The notes: a model not told the origin generated them from the sequence alone. A DNA stretch of 64,000 nucleotides from Oreocharis arfaki (GCA_013398015.1 VZRR01013459.1:59259-123258), one strand, 5' to 3'. Positions 1-14,300 are shown, numbered from the stretch's first letter. Numbers and translations are program-made.

Positions 1-1710
1 TGGAAATGAGCAGAAATCGTTTGGATTGATGCTGCTGCAGTATTAATATAGTTACTCTCTGTTAAGATTTTATTAACCCTTTTTCTCTATAATGTAGAAA
101 CTACAGAAATGTTATTATTACTTACTGTACATGATCAATAAACAAATTATCTGAAGATAACTTTCAGTCTAATATCTTTTCTCTGAAAAAAGTTAAGAAT
201 TTAATTTACTTTTTATATGATATTAAAGTGGAGAAAGAAAAGTGAAAAAAACCAAACAAAAATTATTATGTAACCTTGGTAAAGAATAGATCGAGCATTT
301 TTTTCCCGTAGTGACATACTGCTGTGTAGTGGCACCTCACTTCAATAATTTCTTCTGTTATGATTAAGAAATGTGTGGGGTTTTTTTCCTTCATTCAATC
401 ATGCCTGGCAAGCAGATGTTGCTTTAAGTCGTATAACCAAAAATTAATTGGGTGCTAGAGGCTCAGAAGACTGTTCTACTTTCAGAAACTGGAAAGCCCC
501 TTTCTGATTTGGGAGCACGCATACTCAATCCAAGTTCAGAGCTGGAGACAAGTTGTGTCCTGTGGTATTATCCTCCTCCTGACATACCCTGCTTCGTGCT
601 GGTGTTTAGGGCTTGTTCTGCACATCCCACTTCTGTCTGTGCCATAGAAGCACTCAGGGTGATGAGCTGAAGTTGTGGCTGACTGCGGCTTAGAGGAGTG
701 GCAAAGTCCGCTGCTGTCTTTGAGACATTTGTAAAAAGCAAGTTGCTGCTGTAGCACACTAACACACAGCTGTTTCACACAGGAACATCTTTTGAGAGGT
801 TTTGCGGCTTTCCTTCCAAAAATGACTGCCTGCTCAGCCCAAAGGTTTCTTTACACGCTCAGTCATTTTGAATTTTTTTTCTCTGTTTATTTTCTAACAA
901 AGGTACAGCTGACCTCACATATTTATGAGCAATAGATAAAAACACCTGCATAAAAATTAAGGACGTCATTTCTGCTCTATAAACTGGCTTAATTTTAATA
1001 AGAGCCGAACTCGATCCATCTGCAAGTGAGGGCTTAGTTCCTCCAAACAGATAAACACACTACAGACTTTGTACAGCTAAGATGTCTGCAATTTTTTATA
1101 AGCTAGCAGAGAGGCTGTTTTACTTAACATAGTTCACATTGAAAATATGATTTGATTCTAAGTTTAAAGGAGAAGTGCAAATTCTAAACCACAGGCTTTG
1201 TAAAAGCTTTCTAATTCCATTCCAAGTATTATGGAAGTCTGATGTTTGAATAAGGCCAAGTCATCTTTTAATTCCTAAACTGGCTCCCATAAAAGGCTGG
1301 AAAGTCTTTGATCTATGTAAAAGAGAAGATCACCAGGGAGAAGCCTCTGCTTCTGTTTGTCCAAATGTTGCAAGCAGAGTCTCTAGGCTATAGCTAACAA
1401 CTCAAATTATATTTGTTTGTGTCTTAGACAGACTTTCTGATTTGCATATAAAAGGGATTTCAATGGCAATATCAGCTCTTTCATGGGATTTGCAAAGGAG
1501 GAAAAAGGGTAGTTAGAGTTTGCTCTAATAGACTGGCCTGCAATGATGTTACGTAATTAGTGTGTAGTAGTATAAATATTGTCTGATATAATATTTCTAT
1601 GCCCAAAATTATCTGGTATGTACATACCAAATCTCATAAATTCTACGTAAAACTGGGGAACAGAAACTTTTTCAAAATTGGACTAAAGCATGGAAATAAA
1701 ATACACCCTA
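1..1710. other. AT-rich non-coding DNA, no gene seen
   Basis: I see no exon, RNA gene or recognisable transposon here. The open frames are short (80 codons or fewer), overlap on both strands and lack coding character. There are only short homopolymer runs. It is probably intergenic or intronic. Confidence 0.6.
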
Positions 1711-1760
1711 TGGAATGGAATGAAATAGAATAGAATAGAATAGAATAGAATAGAATAGAA
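1711..1760. repeat. TAGAA/TGGAA pentanucleotide microsatellite
   Basis: The tract opens with two TGGAA-like units and an interrupted unit, then runs as about seven TAGAA units without interruption from about 1726 to 1760. The degenerate left side and pure right side suggest expansion from the right. This AATAG-type pentamer is common in songbird genomes, which agrees with the other hints of a passerine source. It is likely polymorphic in length. Confidence 0.93.
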
Positions 1761-3022
1761 GTTTTCCTGAGAGAAATAAAATATCTGGAAGGATTATTCT
1801 AGGAGGAATAAGTGAAATTCAGCTTCAATATATGTAAAGTTTGTAGAATGCAGATTCTAGCAAGGTCTTCTGAATTTTTTCACTGGTCATTTTAGAGGAA
1901 AATAGAAAGTACAGAAATAGGGTGAAGAGCTGTTCTGACTATTTAATAGGGAAAAATACGTAGGAAGCACAGGAATTGTAAAGAAGGCTCCATGCCGCAA
2001 CTTATGTTGATGGCATCTAGTTTTATTTTGAGTGAAGTGGGAGGCACAGTACCATGCAACAACACTGTCATCTGTCTTATGACTGAAGTTATACTTCTCA
2101 TAAGCAGAAATGTTATTTATAATCACCTGTGAAAATTGCCCACCAGTAATTTTTCTGGATAGCACACTCCTGTAATGACCTTTTCATTCCCAGAGAAAGT
2201 CAGAGAGGGTTTAACGAACAAACCTTCCCAGTCTCTGTTTCTTCCCTTCCATGACAGTCTTACATGAGGGCTTAGATAGGAAGGAAGAATTGTTCTTGCA
2301 AGCCAGACTTTATTTTTCTCTTCTTGAGCATTTATCACAACCAAATACAGACACGAGAGGCTGTCCTGCAGAACAACCATGTTAGATTAGGCTGGTGCTT
2401 ATCTCCTCATGTCACTGGAGCCCTTGACCACATGCTAGAGATGAAACTTGCTCTTTCCATTATCCCCATTTGGCCATCATTTTAATTCTCTTTCAATTTT
2501 ACAGGAAAACAATTGTAATTCAGTTTACATGAGCTAACTTTGTCCTTTACATCTTCCATCTCAGTATGAAATACAGCACCTCTAGAGGTAAATGTACATT
2601 TTTAACAAACTGTACTGTTTTAACAAGTTTTTTTTTTTTCAACTAGATTAGAATTTGTTTCTAGTATTAGATATAGTGCTTCACCATATTAGTTTTTATT
2701 GTTTCCATGAGAATGATGTCATATCATGACCTCATTTTAAGAGCTAATGCAAAGTACAGCTGCTCTTCTATAACAGTCCTTTTAAACAATGCAAATGTGT
2801 TGCTTTCCTGTCTGCTCTACTCAGAAAGGCACATGTACTCTAAATAGTATCTTTTTAGCCTGATGTAGTTGGAAAAATAAGACGTCTTATCTTCCTGCAA
2901 ATTTCGCCTTTGTTATCTCTGTAGTGAATAATTGCTAGAATAAAGGGTCTGGACAATCTTAATGACATCCAAAGGGTTCAAAGGAGTCTGTAAAGTTTGT
3001 CATCACTGCTTAAGTTGTCAAA
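1761..3022. other. Unannotated non-coding stretch
   Basis: No gene or recognisable repeat is seen. A T12 run lies near 2628-2639. Two overlapping antisense open frames (1887-2165 and 2123-2380) have no start context, domain or splice signals that I would trust. Confidence 0.55.
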
Positions 3023-3440
3023 TCATAGAAAATAGTCCTGTAAAAGACCTCAAGAGGTCATGAAGTCTCTGAACTAAGATCAACTATACCTATCTTTTTT
3101 TTCCTGAAAGATGTTTGTCTAACCTTTTTCAGTGATGGAAATTCCATGACCTTCCCAGAAAAATCAATTCCAAAGCTTGCTCTTAATGTTTAACCTTTGA
3201 TGCTGTCACTGCTTGTTCTTTCCACCATGAGCAAGTAGAACAGATGATTTTCTTCTTCTTGACAAGAGCTTTTCATGTAATTGAAGGATGCTATGATCTT
3301 TCCCCTCTTTCCCAGCAAACTGTTTTTCTGTCTTTGTGTTTTCTAATCTTTAACCATTTTCTTTGCTCTTTTCTGGAAAGGTGATGAAGCAAGAAGATTT
3401 GATATCCTGCTTCTAACCCTGTTACCTTCCTTTCAGTCTT
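3023..3440 (-). mobile_element. Ancient CR1 LINE fragment, 3' part, antisense
   Basis: Read on the plus strand, this follows the reverse complement of a CR1 3' region in order. It opens with a degraded tail (TCATAGAAAATAG), then an AGGTCATGAAGTCT block, GATCAACTATACCTAT, AGATGTTTGTCTAACC, a GTGATGGAAATTCCA block, and near 3355-3380 a TTTGCTCTTTTCTGGA block matching the usual end of the conserved part. It resembles the older CR1 lineages also seen in turtles and crocodilians. Many substitutions and small indels mark it as old. It has no coding capacity. The right edge is uncertain by tens of bases. Confidence 0.85.
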
Positions 3441-3460
3441 CCTGCTAGTTTAGCAAGGAG

Positions 3461-3494
3461 AATAGAGATAAAACTCTTTAGTCTTATCTCTATT
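3461..3494. repeat. Perfect-loop inverted repeat (hairpin)
   Basis: Arms at 3461-3474 and 3481-3494 are complementary over 14 bp with one mismatch, and the outer 11 bp (AATAGAGATAA / TTATCTCTATT) pair perfectly. The loop is six bases, TCTTTA. It lies just outside the antisense CR1. There is no sign that it is a known microRNA precursor, since the arms are shorter than usual for one. Confidence 0.8.
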
Positions 3495-6400
3495 AGATAG
3501 AACTCGTGTTCTCTCCCAGGCTACCTGAAGAATTTGCTCTGGTACTGTTAGCTATTTTTACTTTTGTATAGTTAGCTCTTTGCTTTTGTCACTGTTTTGT
3601 TTTCTGAGATTTTTTAAATGCAAAAAAAATTATTCCTTTGAATATAAACAAATATCATCTATGTTGAATGTAAAATCATTGATGTGAATCCAAAAAAATT
3701 ATTCTTCAGAGGAGTTTTTCACTTCTTGTATTGCTGAACATATTTCCATCTGCCTGAGCAGGACAGGCTAGACATGCTCATTTGCCTTGAAAGCTTTGGT
3801 AACCTTGGTTTCCATATGATCTGCATCTGTAGTTAACCGTATTAGTTAACTTTGGTTAAAATATCATCACCAAGGGTCTGATTTAAACCATTACCATAAA
3901 CAAATGCATTATTTTTAAGGGACGTCATTAGGGACATCAAATCCCTTTGGCTCCTGCAGACAGTTTTTTTCTAAGACATCTTGCCTTTTTTAGAGCTTTA
4001 GAATTACTTTTGCATCAAAACTTTATGTTACTTAGCAGCAGGGTTTTCAGTTCATTTTGTGTCTGTACTTTGTCTATTGACTGAGCTCCACCCATTTCCA
4101 CTATGAAGTGTAGGTCACCACTTTTTTCTTTTTCCCTATGCAGCTGTCCTTCTGGCAGTCCTTGTGATGAACTTCTTCCAGTTTTGTTTCAGTCCCTGAA
4201 CTCTACAGGTCTGAGCCAAAAACTCTGTCATGTAAATACCATCAATAAATATCTGTTTCTTAAGCTCATGGGATCAGTCCTTTTTTTTGTGCTCTGCCTG
4301 GATATTCCAAAGTTAGGCCTGATGGGAGATCCCCTTGTAACATCTGTTCCTTGAGTCATTATCAGTGGATGTGGTGTTGCCTTGCTAATGCAACCTGTGG
4401 ACAAGAAAAAAACGGATGTTGAAATTAGACATTGAAACAAGTTCTCCACTGTCACCACCCCAATAAAATTACGTAACACTTAATACTTGCTTGACTTTGA
4501 GAGCATTTTGTAGCTCTGAATTGTGAGCAGCACAATTGTGGCACCCATTGGAACACATTAGTCCTGGGCAGGCGTGTTGGACTTCCATGTAAAAACGTAG
4601 CTATGTGACTTAGAATAGTTTTGTGCATAAAAGAACATAAAATTAAAATTTTAAAAGACTCAAGAAAGATAACAGTTTAGGATTTGACATTGCTTTAGCC
4701 TAGAAAATCAGTTTCTGGTCTTGAAACAGCATTTAATGTAGCTGTCTGTCTTTATGGATGTCTATGTGACTTCTGTCTTTGTGGGGACCCTTTCTAATTT
4801 TCCATGAACCTTGTCTGGAAGTAAAGGCAGTAAGTCCTTTCTCTTCCCCTTTTCCAATGCTTTTTGAGATGCAAATGTTCATGCATGGGTCACAACAGTT
4901 CTAAAGTCCAAGAAAGCAAAACCATGAGATCAGGGACTTTGAGAATTGTCACTAAAGCCATAAATACATCTTGCTTTTATGTATGAAAAAAAAAAAAAGG
5001 TTTCTTCTCATATTTGAATTTGAGGGGAAAAGTGAATTTTCAAAAGCATGAAAGAGTTCAGTCTTCTAAGCATGAATATCTAAGCAAGATGTGATCCTAA
5101 AATGACAAGGAGTCAACATCTGGGTATGTTTTCCCACATTAGCAACTGCGGTCCTAAACTGCTGTTATATGTGATGTTAAACAGCTGCTCAGTTTCACCC
5201 CAGAGGTAAGACTATTCTGTATCCAACTCACATTTGAGTCTCTTAGAACTTTCAAGATAAAAAGGTCTTAGAGAATGTGTTAAGTAGAGGCACTGAATCT
5301 TCACTGTACTTGGTACCTAGAAACTCACGTTTTAATTCAATAAAAAGCTGCTGACATGTTTTAATGCCTATTCTTGGCACTGCCATATTCCATTATCCAA
5401 CCATCGTTTCTCATTATCTATATACTAAATTGTTCAAGCCAGGAACTGGAATAGGTCACCACCATGTACTAGGGAAATACCATACAAATAGCTGCTACAA
5501 ATATTAAAAGCTGGTCCATTTCAAGGTACCGTACCTTTGTCTACAATTTGCAGTAAGAATGATCTCTATCCTGCCAACATCATCAACTCATCCTCCAGGC
5601 TGAAAAGTCTGGTGGCTTTTGAAGCTGAATGTTTAAATTGGGTTTCTTACCATACTGCTTTTTAAATGTTGTAAAGGATGCGGGAAAGAATTATTTGGCA
5701 CTCGTTTGTATTTAATAAAATTATGCTCAGGAAGTTCATAATGGGTAAAAAAGATGAATGTTTTGTAAAAGACATGGACATTCTTCCTGTGGTGATTACA
5801 GACAGGATACTGAAATGTAGCACACCAATGCCTGTAGTTTTTGTCTGCATTTCTGTATCTTAAATGAGATGGATCATGCTACTAGGAAGAAAAAGGCATG
5901 GCTATAACACACCTGCACTGAACGGGACTGTAATTCCCCAAAACCTCCATGACTTTGTGAAAACATGTTCATAACAAAACAGAAATATGATTTTGTAGGC
6001 ACTTGCACATATAAAAGAGACACAATAGTGATTTCTTTAAAAAAAATTGCTGAAGTGAGAATGATGGATGTCACTTCTTCCAAAATTTCATAGTAAAAGG
6101 TTTTTCTGAAGGTGGCCTTGTTTTCTAAGTCCACCTGGAAACAGTTAACCATTCTCCTGATTTCTGAGACCAGACTGAGCTCCAACTGCACTTGCAAAAT
6201 CAGTGGCTCTGGAGTTAGCTTTCTGTTTACTAATGTAATCCAAACTTTTGCTCAATCATATAATATTTTTCTTTCAAAATGAGTTCATAACTTTTTTCCA
6301 TAAGAGGATATGGTGAGATGTTGCTTTTCAGTTTGTCTGAATTACTGCAAAACATCTGACTTGCAGCGTAAGAGCTACAAAGATTATTCTAAAAATGTTT

Positions 6401-8328
6401 TCAAGTATACATCTATGGATCTCTCTCTCCTAAAATCTATTGAAGAACATACCTGAAAATGGTATGGAGACATTTATGCTTTTTATTATCTATACTGTGT
6501 CTGAATCATTGCCATAAAATAAAAAATCAGAGGCTGGATTCAAAATAAGATTATTGTGGTAGCTGGAACTATGTTTTGAGGTGGTGGAACCCTCTGAGTA
6601 TACTAAGGCTGAAAAAATCCTGTCCAGCCACTTTTCCCTCTTCTGCCCTAGCCTTGTTGAGAAAAAGCATGCGAGTACTTTCGCAGAGGATCAGACAGGG
6701 TAAATGTTCACTTATTTACTACTCTAAAATTATCAGCAAACAAGCATAATTTACCTGACATGCATGTTAGTGAATTCTGCTCTACTGGGCTGTTTACCTT
6801 CACTCATTGTAGGTTCTTTTGCACTTGCAATTCGGTGCTGTAAGCCTTACTCCACAGTAAGTGTTAGTTTTAGAATCACAAGGAAGTCTTACAAAGTGTT
6901 CTCTTCCCCTTGAGGAATATTACTCTGTATTCACCTCACATAACACAGCCTCTTTACAGATTACAAATGTCATTCAAGTCAAGCCAGCCTGGTAGTGAGT
7001 CTCCTCTAAATAAACTTTCTTTTATTTCCCTGGTCTTAAAGTCTGTTCTCTGTCTCTTTATTTTCTTTGCTCTTTTGTGTGAGGTTGGGATTTATAAGGA
7101 CTGCTGTTACAAGCTATACTTTTTCTAACATCAGTCCTTTTGGTCTCAAGACCTCAGAACAGAGAATTTACAGTGGCCATAAAAAGGACCCCCCAAAAAA
7201 TACAATTCACCTTTGCAAATGTTCTGAATTTGATGTAGAAAACTAGTGAGATGAAAGGTTGTTCCTGTTATTCTCCATGAAGAAAACCAGCTCCTGGCTA
7301 CCATTAAAATTAGTGAGGAGCTTACACCAACTCTCTTTTTAGAAGCTAGAGGAAATTCTCACAATTTTCAGAGTCTTCATCTGTACCTTTCCAGAGAGCC
7401 AAGCTGGCTTGAGATCTGAGAAACTTTCATCTTCAGGAAAATTCAAGCACAGCTCCCAGAGTTTTGCTTAGGTCTGTGTCTAAGGGAACTGTATTTCTTC
7501 ACGGAACATAGTGGAATATTCTAAACAAAATATGAAAACCTGTTATAAATAAACCTAATTAAGCATTTTCAGATGAATAAACAGTAGTTTCATAATCCTT
7601 GCTATGAAATCTCATAATCTTATAATTAAGTCCATGTTTAATATCAAAATGACAGTTTGATGGAGTTGCTTTGAGGATTAAATAGGGCAATGTACCACAT
7701 GCAGTTTTCCTGCTCCATACGCTACAGATTTTACACGGGGATGACATCACACCAAGTAAAAAGACAGGTCATCTATTACCTGAGTAATGTGTGCTAAATA
7801 ACGTCAAACCTGGTACCTTTCATATGAGTTCCTTTTTTGGAATTGAGCTGCCTAAGGTTCTCTTTGTTCACATTTCCCCAGATTGGTCATCTCACTCTGA
7901 TGCAGATCTGTATAGTCTATGAAAGGTAAGAAAGTGAAAATCAGACTTTGGTTTTCTTAGGATGTATTCCAAGATTCTATAACTTGTGTGAGGTATGTTT
8001 CCCACTGTTACTAGCACGCTGGATGAGATCTTAATTGATCTCTTGTTCTTTATTTTCTGGGCAGAATGGAGTCTTTGAAGATGAATACTGGCTCATAAAC
8101 TAAATGCTTTCAGCTGTTGCTGCTGAACATAACAATTCCTAAGAAGATTTTTGTCAGTTGCTAAGATATTTCTTTGTTTTTATGGCAAAGAAAAGGTTGT
8201 AGTTTAACCCTTAAACAGCTTCTGGATAACATTACAAGTCACACTAAATGTGTACAGTAGAAATTTAACAGCTGGAGAAGGAAAGCATTCTTTAGTAAGG
8301 CAAAGCATTTAAAATGTGAACACTGTAT
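3495..8328. other. Unannotated non-coding stretch
   Basis: About 4.8 kb of AT-rich DNA without a recognisable gene, RNA or repeat family. An A13 run lies near 4986-4998. The longest open frame is a 107-codon antisense one (5874-6197) that resembles no family I know. It overlaps no splice or promoter signals strong enough to support it. Confidence 0.5.
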
Positions 8329-8377
8329 CCTGATTAGATGCAGGATTAATATGACCTACTAATCAGGAGGTCATATT
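8329..8377. repeat. Interlocking inverted repeats (A-B-A'-B')
   Basis: Arm A is CCTGATTA at 8329-8336 and pairs perfectly with TAATCAGG at 8360-8367. Arm B is AATATGACCT at 8348-8357 and pairs perfectly with AGGTCATATT at 8368-8377. The order A-B-A'-B' means the two hairpins exclude each other or could form an H-type pseudoknot if transcribed. The A' and B' arms are directly adjacent. No transposon or gene is associated. Confidence 0.8.
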
Positions 8378-11300
8378 CATTGAGTAAGTTGGTCTACTCT
8401 GAAATTAAAAACATGAATGGTTAAACTTAAATAAACTTAACTATTACTACTGTGTGTATATGTAGTAGCTAGGTGAGAAAAGGTTGCAGGACAAGACCAA
8501 CATGCAGCATGCTGACACAAAAAAAGGTAGTATCAATCTTTCACAGAAAGCCATTTCAAGCCTTTTTTTTTGTCTTTATTCCAGAAAGGAGTGACATGTT
8601 ACATGGTGCAGCTGGCAGCTTGTCTTGGCCTGATAATGCATGATCAGAGCCTCATGAAACAGTTTAGTTGGAACGCCCTCCCAGTACATAAAATATTCTA
8701 AATGAAAAGCAGAAACACAGTCGGGTGAGAGGAGTGTGTTTGGGAATCAAGCGTGTCTGAGTCCAAATTCTCCCATAGCAGAACTTCCCTCACCACCTTT
8801 CTCTCTCCGCAGGCAAGCACAATATTCTCTGTCTTGCTAGAGTAAATGTTGACAATCTTTTGAACCTTTCCAGCAAGACAGAAGATTGCTTCAGGAGCTT
8901 TCATTTTGTTCTCCACACATCATGTTAACCTTGCTGTCAGGCATCAAGAGGCTGGGGAACAGCTGACAGGAATAACTAGTATGGAAGCTTTGTGACTGCT
9001 GCCTAGAGTTATTGCAGGGTCCACAACCGGGGGAAGGGAAAGGAGAAACTAGAATCTCCATTATACCCAGGGTTGGACCCAAAATTCACATTATTGTATA
9101 AACTGCTATGGACGAAGTAGTAGGATCCAGAGCATCCATTTTATTGTGTGTTTGCGTGTTCTCTGTTGGGAAATCACTTGAGCTGCCACTGTAGGTCTGT
9201 GGTGAGACAGGAGAATGAATATCTGGCAGGAGTAAAAGATAAATCCATATTCCATTTAGCAGGAAAAAAAGTCTTGTCTCCTCTAGGGAACTTGTTGAGG
9301 TGGTCAACAAGTGAGGGAGTACCTCACTCTTCCTGTTCCTGTGCTGAGAGCAAGATACCTCAGCTGTTTCCCAACCAGCCATCAGGTTTTGTCCCATCTT
9401 TTCAGTGTACATAACAAGTGACAACCCACTTATGAGCTGCAGCTCAGACAGTTCATGCTGTTGGCTGAGGAATTCATACGTTGATAACACACTTTTAAAG
9501 AATTCACAGGAAAGACTGTTTTTTGTTTTGTAGATTTAGCAGCCCCCCTGCCACTCAGAAAAGGTAAATCACGTACATAAAACTGCCTTTGGGTGCAAAC
9601 TCCTGCAGCTGTAAGCTAGAAAATACCAGAATTAAGGGTGTTGCTTGTTTGTTTTCCAAAATTGATTTAATTTTCCAGTGATTAACTTTTAGATTATCTG
9701 TAACTTCTGCAATCTTGTGCTTTTCTCCTGCAAGATCACTGCCTCATTCAGTGCAGAGTGTACTTTCTCCATGAGAAACTGCTTAACCTTTTCTTCCTTC
9801 TGTGTTTCCCGTAGCATTGCTATGTACTACCTTTCTATAAAACCCAGACTACACATTTTATGGAGTTTTCTGTAAGACTCATCACTTAGGGTTTTCTTTT
9901 AAAAGCACTTAAAAATATGGGGTTTTTACATTTCTGTGAGATGAAGAACTCATTTTATCAAGATTTTCTAGAAAATACGAATCCAAACTTTAAAACACTA
10001 AAGTGGATTTTTTTTCAAAGCAGCTCATTAATTTTGGGTACCCAGTTCCAGACTTGAACACAAAGTAATAAGCAGCTTTCACCATGTGAGAAGCCAAAAT
10101 AAATGTAATACACTGTGTTGAACAACACCTAGGACCTTCAGGACAGGTTGAATCCAATAGTTCAGAGAAACACAATTTACCACTCCTTGAGTTTCTTTCA
10201 ACTTCTGCAGAAAGGAGGTCTTGCAATCAATAGGTACCTATTTTCAAATCAGTCCTGGGCAATGGTTTACTCTGCTTGGTCAATTGGACAGAAGCCTTTA
10301 ATTGAAAATATTACATTGCAGTCTTCAATGACACGGTTTCTTGAATGTACTTGCAGAAGGATATGAGCTTACAGCTACGTGGACAGTGTAATCATTGACT
10401 TATCTTCAACTCTTTTGTATTGTATTTTCTTTCATGAGTTCCTCTTGGTTTTCAAGAGGTTTGTTAAATTATGCTTGACTGTGGAAATCAAAAGAAATGC
10501 TCTAATTTCCCTATGTTTTTTTACATATTTGTAAACACTTTCTTCTATAACAATATTAAACAATCTCTTAGAACTGAGAACATCTCCACTACCTCTTGAT
10601 AACATTTAATGCTTCAGTTCTCCTGCATAATCCTTTCATGAGAGCTGAGGTGGAAGTAGGAATGGACAATTGCTTAGTAACTGTAACTTGTATAAAATGA
10701 GATATTAGTGTACTTTTTTGACAATTTGCTTGTTACAATTAACACTTTAACACGTGATATTACAATAACTTTGTGGATTGTCTGCCAGCATGTACTGTTC
10801 ATATACTGAAGAATACATTGAAGATGTCAATTCTGTACTTACTTGTGAACCTTCCAGCTGTTCATAACTAGTGCTTTGCCTTAGATGTCACAAAATCAAA
10901 TCCTTGTTATATCCCATGAGTTCCATATTAGGCAGGAATTCCAATGGAAATTCATGAGGGACTTTCTGTCTGCAGGGTTTTGTAATGTGGTTATGAATAC
11001 CACTAAAAATGTTTTTCTTAAAAGCTGGCTATCCACACATGCCCTATTGGTAAACCACTGGGTTGCTGAATTAAGGTTTTATTTACCACTGAAATAAATA
11101 TACTACCCAGTATACACATAGTCAGGAACCACATATGGGATCCATTCCTAGGCTGTATCAACATCAGTTAAGTTGTTTGCTGTATTTAATGCTGTATGTT
11201 AGCATTGGGAAGTACAATTTTAAATCATTAGCTTTGCTAGTTAATCTCTTCATCTCTTCCAGAGATTTGGAATCCGTAAGAATCTTGGTCCTTCCACACT

Positions 11301-14300
11301 TGGAAGTGTTTTGCATGCTTTGAGCCCAGTTTCAGAGAAAATTCTACCATCTTTCTTGGATGTCTTTTGTATGATATTTGCTCCAACCTTCATGCTGTCA
11401 GAACAGATTTTGCAAACTTAAGGTTTTCATAAAAGGAAGACATACACAAGACATAGGTATGTTGTTTTTTACTGAACTCTCTTATTTGGCAAAAAGTAAT
11501 AGTGCTCTTAAATGTTTGGGTTTTTTTTTTTTCATTCTACAAAATTCTATTAGTGTGCACTATATATTAGTGGAAAAAAAGAAGTAAAATATATTGGCCT
11601 GACTTAGCTTTTTACTTCTAATTTGTTACCTGTATGAGATGAGTAATGAGAAATGACTGTCTGAATAAAACATTTTTCCTGAATATTTTAATAAGCTGTA
11701 CACACTTTTTCCAGCTTATTTATGGTTCTAGCCATTTGATACTATGTATTTTTTTAAAAGTTGATTGTTGGCACTAGCTGATACACCTGTCATAGTATCT
11801 ATTTACAGTACATACATCCTCTCTGCCAAGTTAGGTCATAGTTTGCAATGTGGTTAGCACTGAATTCACAACATGGCATGATTCTGTATAGCAATCTGAA
11901 CTTGTGAAACCAACTAGATGGTGGTAATCTTATAGGGAGTTTTATTAAGTTGCAGCTACACATGGGGATATAGGAAATATGTTGCTGAAACTAAAATTTA
12001 TATAATTAATCATTTTGAAATGAATTTTCTTCTCTGTGTGTGTATTTTTGTTCAGGATAATTAGCTAACCACAGTTTGTTTATGCAAGGTGTGTGTAATC
12101 TGTTTATAGAGCATGGCAGCTGACATAATGTAGCTCTTGGAGAGCTGTGGCATTCCCTTCCCACAAGTAACATTTGAAATGATAAAACAACATTCAGATG
12201 AATTACTCCCCACCAGGTAAAAATCATTACAGCCCACATTCTCCAATAATATTTTCAATCCACCTTGTTAAACCTTTCCACAGAAGCAACCCCACTTGCT
12301 GTAACTGTAGAGCAATTCTTTGGCCAGTTTGGGGCCCCAAAAATGTGTCTAAAGTAAATTTACTGTTACTGAGAAGAGTGTTTTTTGTAGACCAAAATGT
12401 TACGATGTGGCTCAGACAAAAATAATGACATTTGATTGGGGGATTAGAAACATGAACACACAAGTCCCATGTCATTTGGATGGAAATATGACATATTAGT
12501 CCATGAGGAATTTGAGCCCAAGTATTTGCCATCTTTGAGACTCACATTGTGCCTGGGCTCTGAGAAAATTTTCTCCAAATCACTCCATGCTGCTCAGAGG
12601 AGAGCTTTCAGAAATGCCAGGATATCAAGCTTCTCTATTCGATGGCCCCCCAAAGTATGCATAATTTTTGTACCAGTATCCACTTGAATGTCTTTTTTCT
12701 AGACTGGAGGACTTTTCCCTGTAGAGTGATAAAGCAGGGAGCATATAAATATAATTGTGTGATTTGCTCTGCAGGGAAATGTTGTGCAAAGATGGACAAT
12801 AAACTTACTGCCTGCATCTTCCGAGAGGGACACTGTGCCAACAGGACTTAGAGCTGATGTGAATGGCTCTAGCTCTGATTTCCAGAAGAAACACGGATCC
12901 CTTTTGTATGGGTAGAGTATACCTCAGCTGGCCTGTATTTGATGGATACAAACCCCGGGGGAATGGTAACCTGGCAAAAGTGATGTCTGCTGAGGATCAA
13001 ATCTGTTGGCCCCCAAAGCATAAATACATGTAGTGGGTGGATCCAAACTAGAATCGATTATCCAGGGAAACAGTCTGGCAGGGGTCTGAGGGCTGGGCTG
13101 TGTACACGTCCTTCCTTAGTCTGCAGTGGTAAAGCAAAGGATGAAGAGGAAAGAGCAGTCAAAACAAGCAACTGTATTAACAAAAGAGAAGAGAGAAACA
13201 CTGCCTCTTCTTGTGCAGTCTCTTTTCCCCCTAGATAAAGCAGCTTTCAGCTCTTCATGCTGACAGTCTGGCTCCCAGGACACAACAGCAAAGCAAGGAG
13301 ACAAAGAGACGTGTCTGGCTTTGGTTACAGATTTCTGTCAATGAGGTACTCCTCCCACCCTGAAGGAAATTCACTGCTGCATAGTATGTCCCAGTGCTGA
13401 AGCATGCCGGTGTATGTATACACGTGCAGATGTTTGCTCTGGAATCTCCAGCCTTTGGAGCCTCCCATAGTCACGCCAATGTACAGCCTGGAGGGTTCTT
13501 CTGGTTTGGAAATTCAACTTACAATGTACACCAGTGCTGCTCCTACCCATCTATGGACTTATTTACATGATGGTTTCTTCTTGTAACTGCTAATTGCTGG
13601 TGATAGCACCTCTTTCATCTTACTTTAACAGCACGTGAACTAGGTGCAAATGAGCTAGATGTTTACCCCTTTGCCAGCTCTGAGCTCCATCAGCATGCCC
13701 AAACTGTCCATTTCTGCAGAACTGTGAAGCTCGCCAGCTGAAAAGTTAAAAGAGAGTGGACAGCATCTTGTTCTGCAAATAAGTGAGCTTAGTGCTGAAT
13801 TCTATAAATATAGTAAAAGTGAGTGGGTGATTGCAGTTAGCCTTTCCATAACCACACTGCTGCAATTCAAGACCCAGCAAGCACAGGTGAAACGGGAGAG
13901 TAATAGTTTTTCTCTGCTGGAAAGACACGTCGGGAAAGATCCCTGGCTGGTAGAGTGGTTACCTGGAAGTTAGTAGAGACCTATACTCAATTGAACATAT
14001 AATCCAAGGAGAAAAATTCCAGCTTTATCAAAATAATAGGAAATTTTGTAATTTAATTCAGTGAGACAGGCTGTCAGTCCCAAATCCTTGGGACATAAGA
14101 AGATAGCAACATGACACTGCAGGAGGTGTTATTTCCTCACTGCATGTAAGAAATGGGTGGATGTAAGAATGAGGTAGCAGGTGAGGTGGAAGGAGGAGAG
14201 GTCATTTTTTCAGTAGTTTGGACTGTGAGATATGTGCTGTACCAAGCACCTGCCATGCTGTATGGTGTGTATATAGGTGATTGCAAATGCTCTTTCTGCT

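Noticed and set aside
5874..6197. 107-codon antisense frame
   Set aside because: No recognised domain, no start or splice context, and AT-rich DNA of this length is expected to give several such frames.
9086..9490. 134-codon antisense frame
   Set aside because: A plus-strand frame of 88 codons overlaps it, residues fit no known family, and no exon signals support it.
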